From an uncultured Propionivibrio sp. (GTDB taxonomy: Bacteria; Pseudomonadota; Gammaproteobacteria; Burkholderiales; Rhodocyclaceae), in assembly GCA_937923255.1 (NCBI GenBank), contig CALAIL010000006.1:1-56045 (forward strand): a stretch of DNA of 56,045 nucleotides, given 5' to 3'. Below the pieces are notes generated by a model, which saw nothing but the letters and a program-made list of their open reading frames with translations, made no database searches and was not told where the DNA came from. How positions within the stretch are numbered: the first letter of the stretch is position 1; the number at the start of each line of letters is the position of its first letter. Shown here in pieces: positions 48,055 through 56,045 of this stretch. The translations under genes were made by a program, and so were the position numbers.

Positions 48055-48155
48055 AAAAATCTCCGCGATTCGATCGGGTTAAATAATTTGAATACTCATT
48101 GGGCCGAGTCCGTGCCGGAGCCGTCGGGCATCCTCACGTCCTCACATCCCCACCT

Positions 48156-48189
48156 ATCCCGCCCGCTCCGTAGCGGCCGGATGCGGGAT
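48156..48189. repeat. Nested palindrome between prmC and grxD
   Basis: ATCCCGC (48156-48162) pairs with GCGGGAT (48183-48189), enclosing CCGCT/AGCGG with a 4-base loop. The outer arm resembles the terminator arm at 42712. The rest of the 323-base gap (48055-48377) holds nothing I recognise. Confidence 0.6.
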
Positions 48190-48377
48190 GGAGCGCAAAG
48201 GAGACGATTGTACTTGGCAATGCGCACTATGGAACGCCGGCACACGGATAATTCCGACAAACCGGACAGCCAGGCACCTCGATAAAGCCGCCGATTTACA
48301 GAATTTCCCCAAGCGCTCAAAGCAGCCGCCTCTGTACCTCCGCCACCCATCTTGCTTGCCGGGGTGCGCTTGCCATT

Positions 48378-49271
48378 CTATGCAACCCGCGCACCGAAGC
48401 GACCGCTGCTGACGCGCTCAATGCCCGCACCGTCCCGCCGGGAGGCGACCTGCGTAAATCCGGCCGTACGCAGCAGAGCGCGTACTTTATCCGCCTGGTC
48501 ATAACCATGTTCCAGCAGCAACCAGCCCCCCGGCGACAGATGCGCGCCCGCCTGGGTGATGATCGCCTGCAAACACGCCGTGCCGTCGCCTCCCTCCACG
48601 CCGTCGGTCAGCGCTGAACGCGGCTCAAACGGCAAGCCGTCGCACAGCAAATGCGGGTCGCCTTCAGCAATGTACGGCGGATTGGCAACGATGAGATCAA
48701 AGCGCTCATCCGCTAAGGGTTCGCACCACGTCCCCAAACGAAAGTCAATGGTCGCACCGTGACGCGCAGCATTTTTCCGCGCCACCGCCAGTGCCGCGGG
48801 GGCAATATCGCTTGCCACGATACGGGCATGCGGGCATCGCCCGGCCAGCAAAATCGCTACGATGCCCGACCCCGAACCGAGATCGGCGATGCGCGGCGCC
48901 GGCCACTCCGCGGCACAGTCAAGCGCGTAATCGACCAGGGTTTCGGTGTCCGGTCGCGGGATCAGCACATCGGGCGTCACGACAAACTCAAGGCCGCAAA
49001 ACCACGCGGTACCGAGCAGATAGGCCAGCGGCTCACCCGCCGCACGACGTGCCGTCAGGTCGGCAAACTGCGCTGACTGCCCCGCGCTCAATGCGTGCTC
49101 CGGTGCAGCGATCAGATCGGCATGGGAACAGCCCGTCACGTATTCGAGTAGCTGGCGCGCCTCCTGGCGGCCGATCAGCGCGCCCGCCTGCCGCCACGCT
49201 TCACCGAGGCAAACGCCAGGCGGGAACGAGAAGATGGGCAAGCGGGCGGGCGGCATCAAGGAATGTGACAT
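48378..49271 (-). CDS. prmC: Release factor glutamine methyltransferase
   Basis: A 297-residue SAM-dependent methyltransferase that modifies the Gln of the GGQ motif in RF1 and RF2. The SAM-binding ADLGSGSGIVAI and catalytic NPPY (197-200, in DLIVANPPYI) are present. The start at 49271 is chosen near the conserved N-terminal domain; an ATG five codons later is possible. Lies 171 bases downstream of prfA, its substrate gene. Confidence 0.95.
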   Translation of the reverse strand: MSHSLMPPARLPIFSFPPGVCLGEAWRQAGALIGRQEARQLLEYVTGCSHADLIAAPEHALSAGQSAQFADLTARRAAGEPLAYLLGTAWFCGLEFVVTPDVLIPRPDTETLVDYALDCAAEWPAPRIADLGSGSGIVAILLAGRCPHARIVASDIAPAALAVARKNAARHGATIDFRLGTWCEPLADERFDLIVANPPYIAEGDPHLLCDGLPFEPRSALTDGVEGGDGTACLQAIITQAGAHLSPGGWLLLEHGYDQADKVRALLRTAGFTQVASRRDGAGIERVSSGRFGARVA

Positions 49272-49442
49272 ACAGTACAGCGCGTGCAGTCCGGAAAAAT
49301 ACCAACGGATAGGGACGGTTGAAACGATTGGAGCGATTAGGACAGGCAGTTCAGGCAGGCGTTCGGGCAGAAAATTTTTCACGCACTACGGAAGACGGGA
49401 AAAGCATCACGCAGGCATCAGACATCGGCGCCGTTGCGCCGT

Positions 49443-50540
49443 TCATTCCGCATCGGCCAGTGCCGCCAGCTGCTCGGCCTGGTGTTCCGCCGTCAACGCG
49501 CTGATGATTTCTTCGAGGTCGCCGTCCATGATGGCGTCGATCTTATACAAAGTCAGATTGATGCGATGATCCGTCACCCGCCCTTGCGGAAAATTGTAAG
49601 TGCGGATGCGCTCGGAACGATCGCCGCTGCCGATCAGGCTCTTGCGCGCCGAGGCAATCTGGGCGTGCCGTTCGCTTTCTTGCGCGGCGCGGATGCGCGA
49701 TACCAGCACCGACATGGCGCGCGCTTTATTCTGGTGCTGCGAACGGCCGTCCTGGCATTCGACGACGAGGCCGGTCGGCAGATGCGTAATGCGTACCGCC
49801 GAGTCGGTCTTCTGGATATGCTGACCGCCGGCGCCGGAGGCACGAAAGGTATCAATGCGGATTTCGTTCGGATTGATGTGCACGTCGGCCAGCTCATCGG
49901 CCTCCGGCATGATCGCCACCGTGCAGGCCGAGGTATGGATACGCCCCTGTGACTCGGTTTCCGGCACGCGCTGCACGCGGTGCCCGCCCGACTCGAACTT
50001 GAGGCTGGCATAAACGCCATTGCCCGCAACCCGGGCGATGACTTCCTTGTATCCGCCCAGCTCGGCCTCGCTGGCAGAAACGATCTCCACCTGCCAGCGC
50101 CGCCGCTCGGCATAACGCGCGTACATGCGGAACAGACTGCCGGCAAACAGCGCCGATTCGTCGCCGCCCGTCCCGGCGCGGATTTCGAGGAACACATTGC
50201 GTTCATCGTCGTCATCCTTCGGCAGCAGCAGCTTCTGCAATTCCTGCTCGATTTCCGGCAAGCGCGCCTGCGCCGCGGCAACTTCTTCCGCCGCCAGCGC
50301 CTTCATATCCGGATCGTCCGACGCCGCATCGTCCAGGATTTCCTGCGCCGCGCGCAGATCGTCCTGCACCCGCCGCCAGTCCCCGTATAAGGCGACGACC
50401 GGGCCGAGTTCGGCGTGTTCGCGCGTCAGTTTGCGGTAATGATCCAGATCGCGCGTCGCCTCGCCGCTTGCCAATGTACGGTCAAGCTCTTCGAGTCGGG
50501 CGGAAAGGCCTTCCAGCTTATCGAGAATCCCCTGTTTCAT
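49443..50540 (-). CDS. prfA: Peptide chain release factor 1
   Basis: A 365-residue RF1 for UAA and UAG stop codons. The stop-codon recognition motif is P-E-T at 193-195 ([12 protein letters not shown]), a variant of the common P-A/V-T, and the catalytic GGQ lies at 238-240. Downstream of hemA by 24 bases, the usual hemA-prfA-prmC order. Confidence 0.97.
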   Translation of the reverse strand: MKQGILDKLEGLSARLEELDRTLASGEATRDLDHYRKLTREHAELGPVVALYGDWRRVQDDLRAAQEILDDAASDDPDMKALAAEEVAAAQARLPEIEQELQKLLLPKDDDDERNVFLEIRAGTGGDESALFAGSLFRMYARYAERRRWQVEIVSASEAELGGYKEVIARVAGNGVYASLKFESGGHRVQRVPETESQGRIHTSACTVAIMPEADELADVHINPNEIRIDTFRASGAGGQHIQKTDSAVRITHLPTGLVVECQDGRSQHQNKARAMSVLVSRIRAAQESERHAQIASARKSLIGSGDRSERIRTYNFPQGRVTDHRINLTLYKIDAIMDGDLEEIISALTAEHQAEQLAALADAE

Positions 50541-50564
50541 CGCAGTCTCGTGGGTTGATTCCGC

Positions 50565-51812
50565 TCATTCGACCGGCAGACGGTACAGCCGGGCGATCAG
50601 CGAACGCACCTCGCCGCGCTCGCCATCCGTCCGGTGCAGCGCCTGCGTCGGCTCATGCAGCAGCTTGTTGGTCAAACGCTGGGACAAGGCATCGAGCGCC
50701 GCGACTGGATCGCCGCCGCGCGCCAGCGTCTTGAGCGCGCGTTCCAGCTCGCGGCGGCGCATGCGCTCGGCGTTGTCGCGCAAGGCGCGGATCGCCGGCA
50801 CATTGGCGCGAACGTCCAGCCAATTGATGAACAGCTCGGTACGCGCGCCGACAATCATCTCGGCATTGGCCACCGCCGCCTGGCGCGACTCCTTACCTTC
50901 CTCGACGATGTGCGCCAGATCGTCAACCGTGTACAAATACACCTTATCCAGATCGACGACTTCGGCCTCGACATCGCGCGGCACGGCCAGGTCGGCGATG
51001 AACATCGGCGCACGGCCGCGCAGTTTCAGCGCCCGTTCGACCATGCCCAGGCCGAGGATCGGCAACTGGCTGGCCGTACTGGTGACGATAATATCGAATT
51101 CATGCAAGCGCCCGGCAAGTTCCTCCAGACGCACCGCCGTCGCACCGAAGCGGTCAGCCAGCGAACGGCCGCGGTCAAGCGTGCGGTTGGCAACGACGAT
51201 GCGCTGTGGCTGGCGCGCGGCAAAATGCGCCGCACACAGCTCAATCATCTCGCCCGCGCCGATAAACAGCACCTGCCGGTCGGCGATGCGCTCGAACACC
51301 CGCTCGGCCAGGCGCACGGTTGCCGCCGCCATCGAAACGACACTGGCGCCGATCGCCGTCGTCGAGCGCACGTCCTTGGCCACGGCAAAAGCATGCTGAA
51401 ACAGCTTGTCAAGCACCACCCCCAGCGTCCGCTCCTCGCGCGCAGCGCGCACCGCCTCCTTCAGCTGGCCGAGAATCTGCGGTTCGCCGATGACCATCGA
51501 ATCCAGCCCGCTCGCCACCCGGAAGGCATGACGCACCGCCTCGCTTTCCGCATGGACATAAAGATACGGCTCAATGTCGTGGTAAGGAACGCGCCGATCC
51601 GCCGCCATCCACTGGCCAATCGTCTGCGGCGACTCCGCCTGACAATAGATTTCCGTCCGGTTGCAGGTCGACAGGATCACCGCCTCGTGCACGCCCGCAT
51701 CGCCGGTCAGATCAGCCAGCACGCGACGCAGCTCTTCGGGGTGAAAAACCACCCGCTCACGCACATGCAGCGGCGCCGTGCGGTGATTGATGCCAAGGAC
51801 GAAAAAAGCCAT
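50565..51812 (-). CDS. hemA: Glutamyl-tRNA reductase
   Basis: A 415-residue enzyme for the first step of C5-pathway heme synthesis, reducing glutamyl-tRNA to glutamate-1-semialdehyde. Catalytic Cys50 lies in STCNRTEIY, followed by the GEPQILGQLKEA and NADPH-binding GAGEMIELCA segments. The C-terminal dimerisation helix is present. Its substrate tRNA-Glu and gltX are both encoded in this window. Confidence 0.97.
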   Translation of the reverse strand: MAFFVLGINHRTAPLHVRERVVFHPEELRRVLADLTGDAGVHEAVILSTCNRTEIYCQAESPQTIGQWMAADRRVPYHDIEPYLYVHAESEAVRHAFRVASGLDSMVIGEPQILGQLKEAVRAAREERTLGVVLDKLFQHAFAVAKDVRSTTAIGASVVSMAAATVRLAERVFERIADRQVLFIGAGEMIELCAAHFAARQPQRIVVANRTLDRGRSLADRFGATAVRLEELAGRLHEFDIIVTSTASQLPILGLGMVERALKLRGRAPMFIADLAVPRDVEAEVVDLDKVYLYTVDDLAHIVEEGKESRQAAVANAEMIVGARTELFINWLDVRANVPAIRALRDNAERMRRRELERALKTLARGGDPVAALDALSQRLTNKLLHEPTQALHRTDGERGEVRSLIARLYRLPVE

Positions 51813-51907
51813 AAAAAAGCCGGCACAGCCGGAAGCAGGAAAAAGAAAATGGAATGGGCGAAATGAAACGGCAACCGGAACGTGAGCGTGAGCAAAAAAC
51901 GGGCGTG

Positions 51908-51913
51908 ATTATA
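51908..51913 (-). promoter_or_regulatory. Possible hemA -10 element
   Basis: Perfect TATAAT on the minus strand about 95 bases before the hemA start; no good -35 box at the right distance. The rest of 51813-52563 (about 750 bases) holds no gene, RNA or repeat that I can support. Confidence 0.35.
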
Positions 51914-52563
51914 ACATCCGCTCTCCCCGCTCATCGCCCAGAAAAACAGGCGGAACGGCCGACAATGCCCGATCATGCCCAGCCAGCGGGCAGGCCGGGA
52001 GCCGGCAAGGCGCGGCCTATTCCGCTGAGGTATGGCCCAGCGCTTTCTGTTACTTTTCCGGAAACCGGTGCCCCGCCTCACCCGTTTCTGCCAGGGTTTG
52101 CGCAGCCCGCCCTAACCCTGCCCGATGCCGTGCTCAACGCCATCGAATTCCGTTTAACGCCGTCCGGCTCCGTCCGATGCCCACCCATTCCGCCAACATC
52201 GCCATAATCGACGCCCGCCCACTCCTTAATGCAAGCTACAAGCCGACATAGACACCCCTGCAGCCCGCGTGGATTGGGCGTTTGCGGGCATGCCCGATAA
52301 AACCGCATCAACAGGACGCGCACCGGGCAAAACTATTTGGTCATTCGGTTATTCGCTGCCAAAATTACCGCCTGCTTTGGTGCCTGCATCATGCCCGGCA
52401 CCCGCCTTGCAGGGTTTCCACGTCTCTCCAAAAGAATGCATCGTGCCGATAAACGCGCCTGCAAAAGGGCACTGCGCAGACCACACCGGGCATCGAGGCA
52501 GGCAATACCGTATGGCTGAAATACGACCGGTAAAAATCAGGGTGCCCCAGTCATCACACGGGG

Positions 52564-53451
52564 CTAGGCCACCTTCAAGACATCAATTACCCGCCGCAAG
52601 GCAGGCGACACGTTGCGGTGCGGGTAATACAGATACCAGCCGGGGAAAATGTGGCTGAACGGCTTGAGCACGCGGATGAGGCGGCCGTTTTCCAGCGCCT
52701 CGGCAACCATGCCGATGGGCACGTAGGCCAGCCCCAATCCGGCCTTGGCTGCGGCGGCTTCCATGTAGGAATCGTTGAACACCCATTGTCCCACAGGCGG
52801 GTGTTTGAACGCGCGCCCTTCATAGGTAAATTCCCAGTGATACAAGCCGCCGTTTGCAAACTGGTAGGCAATGCAGGGGTGCGCGGCCAGATCTTGCGGC
52901 GTTTGGGGAAAGCCGTAGCGGCGGTAATGTTCGGGCGTGCCAACAACGGCCATTTCCATATCGGGCGCAATGCGCACGGCCACCATGCCTTCGTCAGCCT
53001 CATCGCCCAAACGCACGCCTGCATCAAACTGCTCGCCAATGATGTCCACAAAGCGGTTTTCGCTGGTCAGTTCCAGCTTCACGTCCGGGTACCGCTGTCC
53101 AAAGTCGGCCAGTTTGGGTAGCAGCACTTCATCAATGGCGTGCTGGCTGGCGTTGATGCGCACCGTTCCCGCAGGCGTATGGCGCCAATGCGCCAGCATG
53201 CCCAAACCGCCGTTCAGTTGGTGAAAACCTTCTTGCAGCGTGCTCTGCAATTGCAGCCCTGCCTGTGTGAGCGATAGCCTGCGTGTGGTGCGTGTCAGCA
53301 GCTGCACGCCCAGGCGCGCCTCCAGGTCGCGCACCGTACGGCTAACGCCCGACTGCGCAACCCCCAGTTTTTCTGCTGCGCGGGTAAAGCTGCCTTCCTG
53401 GGCAACTATCATGAAAACGTATAAATCGTTGTAATTTTCACGCGGCTGCAT
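52564..53451 (-). CDS. LysR-family transcriptional regulator
   Basis: A 295-residue LysR protein. The winged helix (residues ~5-64, FTRAAEKLGVAQSGVSRTVR) is typical, and the effector domain fits the subgroup with a C-terminal FPGWYLYYPHRN. It is divergent from the alpha/beta hydrolase gene, the classic arrangement for a LysR regulator and its target. A CTTA-N6-TAAG palindrome at 53534-53547 in the shared intergenic region could be its operator. The inducer is unknown. Confidence 0.88.
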   Translation of the reverse strand: MQPRENYNDLYVFMIVAQEGSFTRAAEKLGVAQSGVSRTVRDLEARLGVQLLTRTTRRLSLTQAGLQLQSTLQEGFHQLNGGLGMLAHWRHTPAGTVRINASQHAIDEVLLPKLADFGQRYPDVKLELTSENRFVDIIGEQFDAGVRLGDEADEGMVAVRIAPDMEMAVVGTPEHYRRYGFPQTPQDLAAHPCIAYQFANGGLYHWEFTYEGRAFKHPPVGQWVFNDSYMEAAAAKAGLGLAYVPIGMVAEALENGRLIRVLKPFSHIFPGWYLYYPHRNVSPALRRVIDVLKVA

Positions 53452-53713
53452 ATGGCCTCTCCTATCGTCTTCCCCGCGTCATTCCTGCTTCGTCGCACTT
53501 TGCGCAGCATAGCACGGCATAGCGATTCGGAACTTAATGATATAAGTGTTTTGCGTTTTGGCTACTTAATCTCGCTCAACACTATTTCTAGAATGCCTCT
53601 TGTCCATCAACACCTTGGAGCAAGAAGCACCCGTGATTCCCACTGCCCCGCGCAAACTCGAAACCCTAGCCGCCGCCATTGTTCTTGACACAACCTTATC
53701 AGGAGCACACACC

Positions 53714-54790
53714 ATGACTCACGCCACCGTAACCATCACCCCCATGAAAGGCACGCAAGCCCTGCAACTGGAAAGCAAATGGGACAAGATCTTTCCGCAG
53801 TCCAGCAAGGTCGAGCACCACAAGGTGACATTCAAAAACCGCTACGGCATCACCCTCGCCGGTGACCTCTATGTGCCGAAGAACATTAAAGACGGCGCGA
53901 AGCTGCCCGCGATTGTCGTCGCCGGCGCGTTCGGCGCGGTGAAGGAGCAATCGGCAGGCCTGTATGCGCAAGCGCTGGCGGAACGCGGCTTCGTCACGCT
54001 AGCCTTTGACCCGTCCTACCTCGGCGAATCTGGCGGCGAGCCGCGCAATATGGCCTCGCCCGACATCAATACGGAAGATTTCAGCGCCGCTGTGGATTAT
54101 CTCGGCCTGCAAAATTTCGTGAACCGCGATGAAATCGGCATTTTGGGCATCTGCGGTTGGGGCGGCATGGCGCTGAATGCGGCGGTATCCGACACGCGCA
54201 TTAAGGCCGTCGCCACCAGCACCATGTACAACATGACCCGCGTGATGGCCAACGGCTACGAAATCAACATGAAGCAGAACGCACAAGGCGGCTACGACCG
54301 CACCCCCGCGCAAACTGCCGAAGCGCGCTACCAAATGAAAGTGCAATTGAACAACGGCCGCTGGGAAACCGCGCAAAACGGCTACGCCACTCTTTCGCCC
54401 GCCAACAACCTTGACCCGGCAAAAGACATCACCGCCGACACACCGAAATTCATCGCCGAATATGCCAATTTCTATCGCACCAAACGCGGCTTCCACCCCC
54501 GCGCTGTAAATTCCAATCCGCAAGGTTCGTGGACAAACACAGTGCCGCTGGCATTCATCAATATGCCCATCCTGCAACGCGCTGCCGAGCTGAAAGCGCC
54601 CGCGCTGCTGGTGCACGGCGAAAATGCGCATTCGCGCTATTTCAGCGAGGACGCCTATCAATCGCTGGGCAGCCAAAATAAAGAGCTGTTTATCGTCAAA
54701 GACGCGAACCACACCGACTTGTACGACAACACCACGAGCAAGATTCCCTTTGATAAATTCGAAGAGTTCTTCAAGAAGAATCTGAAATAA
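53714..54790 (+). CDS. Alpha/beta hydrolase (YcjY/dienelactone-hydrolase-like)
   Basis: A 358-residue hydrolase. The central fold shows AIVVAGAFGAVKEQSAGLYA, the FDPSYLGESGGEP loop, a nucleophile elbow LGICGWGG that carries Cys instead of Ser, and likely acid and His residues in the C-terminal LLVHGENAHS and DANHTDLYD. Cys-nucleophile relatives include YcjY and dienelactone hydrolases. The substrate is unknown. The ATG at 53714 has a CAGGAG site; upstream in-frame starts have none. Probably controlled by the divergent LysR gene; a terminator follows. Confidence 0.88.
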   Translation: MTHATVTITPMKGTQALQLESKWDKIFPQSSKVEHHKVTFKNRYGITLAGDLYVPKNIKDGAKLPAIVVAGAFGAVKEQSAGLYAQALAERGFVTLAFDPSYLGESGGEPRNMASPDINTEDFSAAVDYLGLQNFVNRDEIGILGICGWGGMALNAAVSDTRIKAVATSTMYNMTRVMANGYEINMKQNAQGGYDRTPAQTAEARYQMKVQLNNGRWETAQNGYATLSPANNLDPAKDITADTPKFIAEYANFYRTKRGFHPRAVNSNPQGSWTNTVPLAFINMPILQRAAELKAPALLVHGENAHSRYFSEDAYQSLGSQNKELFIVKDANHTDLYDNTTSKIPFDKFEEFFKKNLK

Positions 54791-54793
54791 AAA

Positions 54794-54822
54794 CAAAGGC
54801 CGCCCGTAAGGGCGGCTTTTGT
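54794..54822 (+). terminator. Terminator after the hydrolase gene
   Basis: Stem GCCGCCC/GGGCGGC with a GTAA loop, extended by ACAAAG/TTTTGT, with TTTT on the plus strand. Confidence 0.88.
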
Positions 54823-54829
54823 CAGAAGG

Positions 54830-55033
54830 TATTTGTTCATTCACCCCGGCGGCGGGCAGAAATCTGCTGCGAGCAGACGGAACTACCCGAACACTGCTGC
54901 CCAACCCTATTCACCTTTGGCACTGCGATGCCGCAACAACTCCTGCAACGCCCTCACCTCTTCTGCCATATACTGACCGCCACCGGTATGGTATAGGCAT
55001 GCTGACAGTCAAGGGGACGCAGACGATTGCCAT
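54830..55033. other. Gene-free junction before the toxin fragment
   Basis: About 200 bases marking the shift from housekeeping to AT-richer sequence. The frame of the toxin fragment continues upstream to a stop at 54974 without clear homology. On the minus strand a short unassigned frame ends near 54915. I see no transposase or integrase. Confidence 0.4.
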
Positions 55034-55363
55034 GTGGGTGGGAACCGGCTGGATGACTTGGTAACCGATGCGGCGCTGGGAAGTAGCGAGGAAGTGATAA
55101 GCCTCGGCACCCGCTATCGTGCTCTGGTCACATACATCAGCAAACAAGCTGACGATAGCAGAGGTAGCATACGCTTGGCCTCTTGTCAGACCGGAGCCTG
55201 CGACGCTGGATTCGCACAGAATCTTTCTAATAAAATAGGCGTTCCTGTAATCGCCCCTACAGATACTTTATTTGTTTTTCCGAATGGAAAAGTAGTAATT
55301 GGTCCGAATCAATTTACAAATTCCGGTCAATGGCGAACTTTTTATCCAACAAAACCAAATTGA
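55034..55363 (+). pseudogene. Orphan C-terminal fragment of a polymorphic toxin
   Basis: About 109 residues, all that remains open of what looks like a toxin C-terminal domain. SIRLASCQTGACDAGFAQNL followed by GVPVIAPTDTLFVFPNGKVV and a QWRTFYP ending match the tail seen at the C termini of RHS, CdiA and FhaB-like polymorphic toxins; the LxSCxTG motif recalls caspase-like (C80/CHAT) folds. The upstream catalytic-His portion and the delivery domains are absent, and the frame closes at 54974, so it is a displaced or decayed cassette. No good ribosome site for the GTG at 55034. The next gene starts 7 bases after its stop. Confidence 0.55.
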
Positions 55364-55370
55364 GGAAGAA

Positions 55371-55745
55371 ATGGATAAGTCAAAATTTTTTGGTCTTTGG
55401 CATGAACATTGTGGAGGCAACTTCCCTTCCCTTAAAAAAGAGCCTCAGAAAATTCTTTCTTCAACAGATGCAGAGAAGATTGCTTGCTACTTGGACAGTT
55501 GCCCAATATGGGTTGCCTCTCCAGGTTTAGTAAATTCGTGTATTGGTAATAGAGATGAAATTGCAGGTACTTTATCTATAAAAACAAATGGAGAATGGGC
55601 ATGGCAGGATACCATGCCTTACTATGTACGCCATTTCCGCATTAGCCCGCCGTTGGAATTCCTTCATGAAATAAAAAATGGCGATGCAGCTATCCCATTA
55701 GAGAATGAAATTAATATCGTATCTTTGGATTTTCCAGATTTTTAA
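55371..55745 (+). CDS. Probable immunity protein of the toxin fragment
   Basis: A 124-residue acidic protein with no signal peptide or membrane helix. LSIKTNGEWAWQDTMPYYV followed by RHFRISPPLEFLHEIKNG resembles immunity proteins with a (T/S)DGxWxW...YYV...(L/P)PxEFL pattern found behind polymorphic toxin cassettes. Its GAGGAAG ribosome site overlaps the stop of the toxin fragment, the tight spacing expected for toxin-immunity pairs. Codon use and base composition are AT-richer than the flanking housekeeping genes, consistent with transfer. Confidence 0.65.
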   Translation: MDKSKFFGLWHEHCGGNFPSLKKEPQKILSSTDAEKIACYLDSCPIWVASPGLVNSCIGNRDEIAGTLSIKTNGEWAWQDTMPYYVRHFRISPPLEFLHEIKNGDAAIPLENEINIVSLDFPDF

Positions 55746-55817
55746 TTACGGCAAGCCTCGATTTGCTGTCAGCTCAAAAATCATCAACCCGACTTTTAAC
55801 CTGTCAGGAGCACAGCC

Positions 55818-56045
55818 ATGATTCGCGCACCGATGGGAGATCAAGCGTATTGGGACGAATTGAAAATTGCTTGGTTAAATGCCATTAAGGATGAAGAAAA
55901 TATTTTTCAGACTCCTAGCGCTAATCCAATCTATAGACCGCAGTATGTGATGAATAATATGCAGCACCGACTGCGTTATATTCTGACACTCTACTCCCGC
56001 GGCGACCCGGTCTCCGAGTTGGGGCAATACATACCTGGGCTGCTC
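55818..56045 (+). CDS. DUF1910/DUF1911-type immunity protein, N-terminal part
   Basis: Open from ATG (AGGAG site) to the window end: 76 residues and no stop. The helical N terminus with Y-W-D-E, then RLRYILTLYSRGDPVSELGQYIPGLL, resembles DUF1910/1911 proteins such as PoNi immunity proteins, in which a YSxGxxxxEL segment is conserved. A second immunity-type gene behind the first suggests an array of immunity genes. Incomplete, so the family call is tentative. Confidence 0.55.
   Translation, partial: MIRAPMGDQAYWDELKIAWLNAIKDEENIFQTPSANPIYRPQYVMNNMQHRLRYILTLYSRGDPVSELGQYIPGLL

Noticed and set aside
48096..48350. 84-residue frame between grxD and prmC
   Set aside because: It spans a palindromic hairpin, has no ribosome site and shows Arg/Ser-rich random composition.
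50634..51866. 410-residue frame opposite hemA
   Set aside because: Shadow of hemA; Arg/His-rich with no recognisable domain, whereas hemA is unambiguous.
53600..53713. N-terminal extension of the alpha/beta hydrolase
   Set aside because: The upstream TTG has no ribosome site, while the ATG at 53714 has CAGGAG at the right distance and starts the conserved region.
54911..55147. Minus-strand frame overlapping the toxin fragment
   Set aside because: No ribosome site, no family resemblance, and the plus-strand frame there has clear toxin-tail motifs.

Overview
The window reads as chromosomal DNA of a betaproteobacterium, most like the Rhodocyclales/Burkholderiales. The basis is gene order (rimP-nusA-infB-rbfA-truB-rpsO-pnp, tpiA-secG-tRNA-Leu, hemA-prfA-prmC-grxD, argH next to an AlgZ/AlgR pair), a CreA homologue, and a circularly permuted tmRNA gene of the kind known from some betaproteobacteria. 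Most of it is dense housekeeping sequence of fairly high G+C. The last 1.2 kb is visibly AT-richer and looks acquired. The species cannot be named from sequence alone.

Layout. 1-250: tandem ~97-bp repeats. 254-7070: moeB-like gene, uvrB, aspartate aminotransferase, and a large AsmA-like membrane protein with an unusual cytoplasmic N-terminal domain. 7125-12785: tRNA-Asn, a YdiL/Aca2-like regulator, cysB-type regulator, tyrS, NUDIX hydrolase, tRNA-Leu, secG, tpiA; the complex I (nuo) operon often found between tRNA-Leu and the NUDIX gene is absent. 12960-18768: etfB-etfA-ETF:quinone oxidoreductase-ygiQ operon on the minus strand. 18937-19250: tRNA-Pro-Arg-His operon, followed by dksA. 20063-29326: the transcription/translation cluster pnp, rpsO, truB, rbfA, infB, nusA, rimP, with terminator-like hairpins in the rimP and rpsO leaders. 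29641-34152: a PAS-GGDEF diguanylate cyclase, an aldo/keto reductase, tRNA-Glu and tRNA-Ala, gltX. 34370-35105: tRNA-Val and the permuted tmRNA gene. 35394-40407: EamA transporter-creA, a Sel1-repeat protein, sua5, purE (no purK beside it), folD. 40408-41223: a gene-free stretch of palindromic repeats. 41224-47583: metallophosphoesterase, a candidate small RNA, AlgR/AlgZ, argH, and a Ser/Thr kinase fused to a cyclic-nucleotide-binding domain. 47728-51812: grxD, prmC, prfA, hemA. 52564-54790: LysR regulator divergent from an alpha/beta hydrolase. 54830-56045: tail of a polymorphic toxin, its probable immunity gene, and the start of a second immunity-type gene.

Systems. Translation is the main theme: initiation factor 2, ribosome maturation (RbfA, RimP), pseudouridylation, S15, RF1 and its methyltransferase PrmC, two aminoacyl-tRNA synthetases, eight tRNAs and the tmRNA. 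The stable-RNA genes share one promoter style (TTGACn or TTTACA, 17-bp spacer, A/T-rich -10, then a GC-rich discriminator), and dksA, the co-factor of stringent control, lies beside one tRNA operon. The etf operon feeds electrons to the quinone pool. The places most worth a second look are the permuted tmRNA, the orphan structured transcript at 42.6-42.74 kb, the missing nuo operon, the repeat island at 40.5-41.1 kb with its relative at the window start, and the toxin/immunity end.
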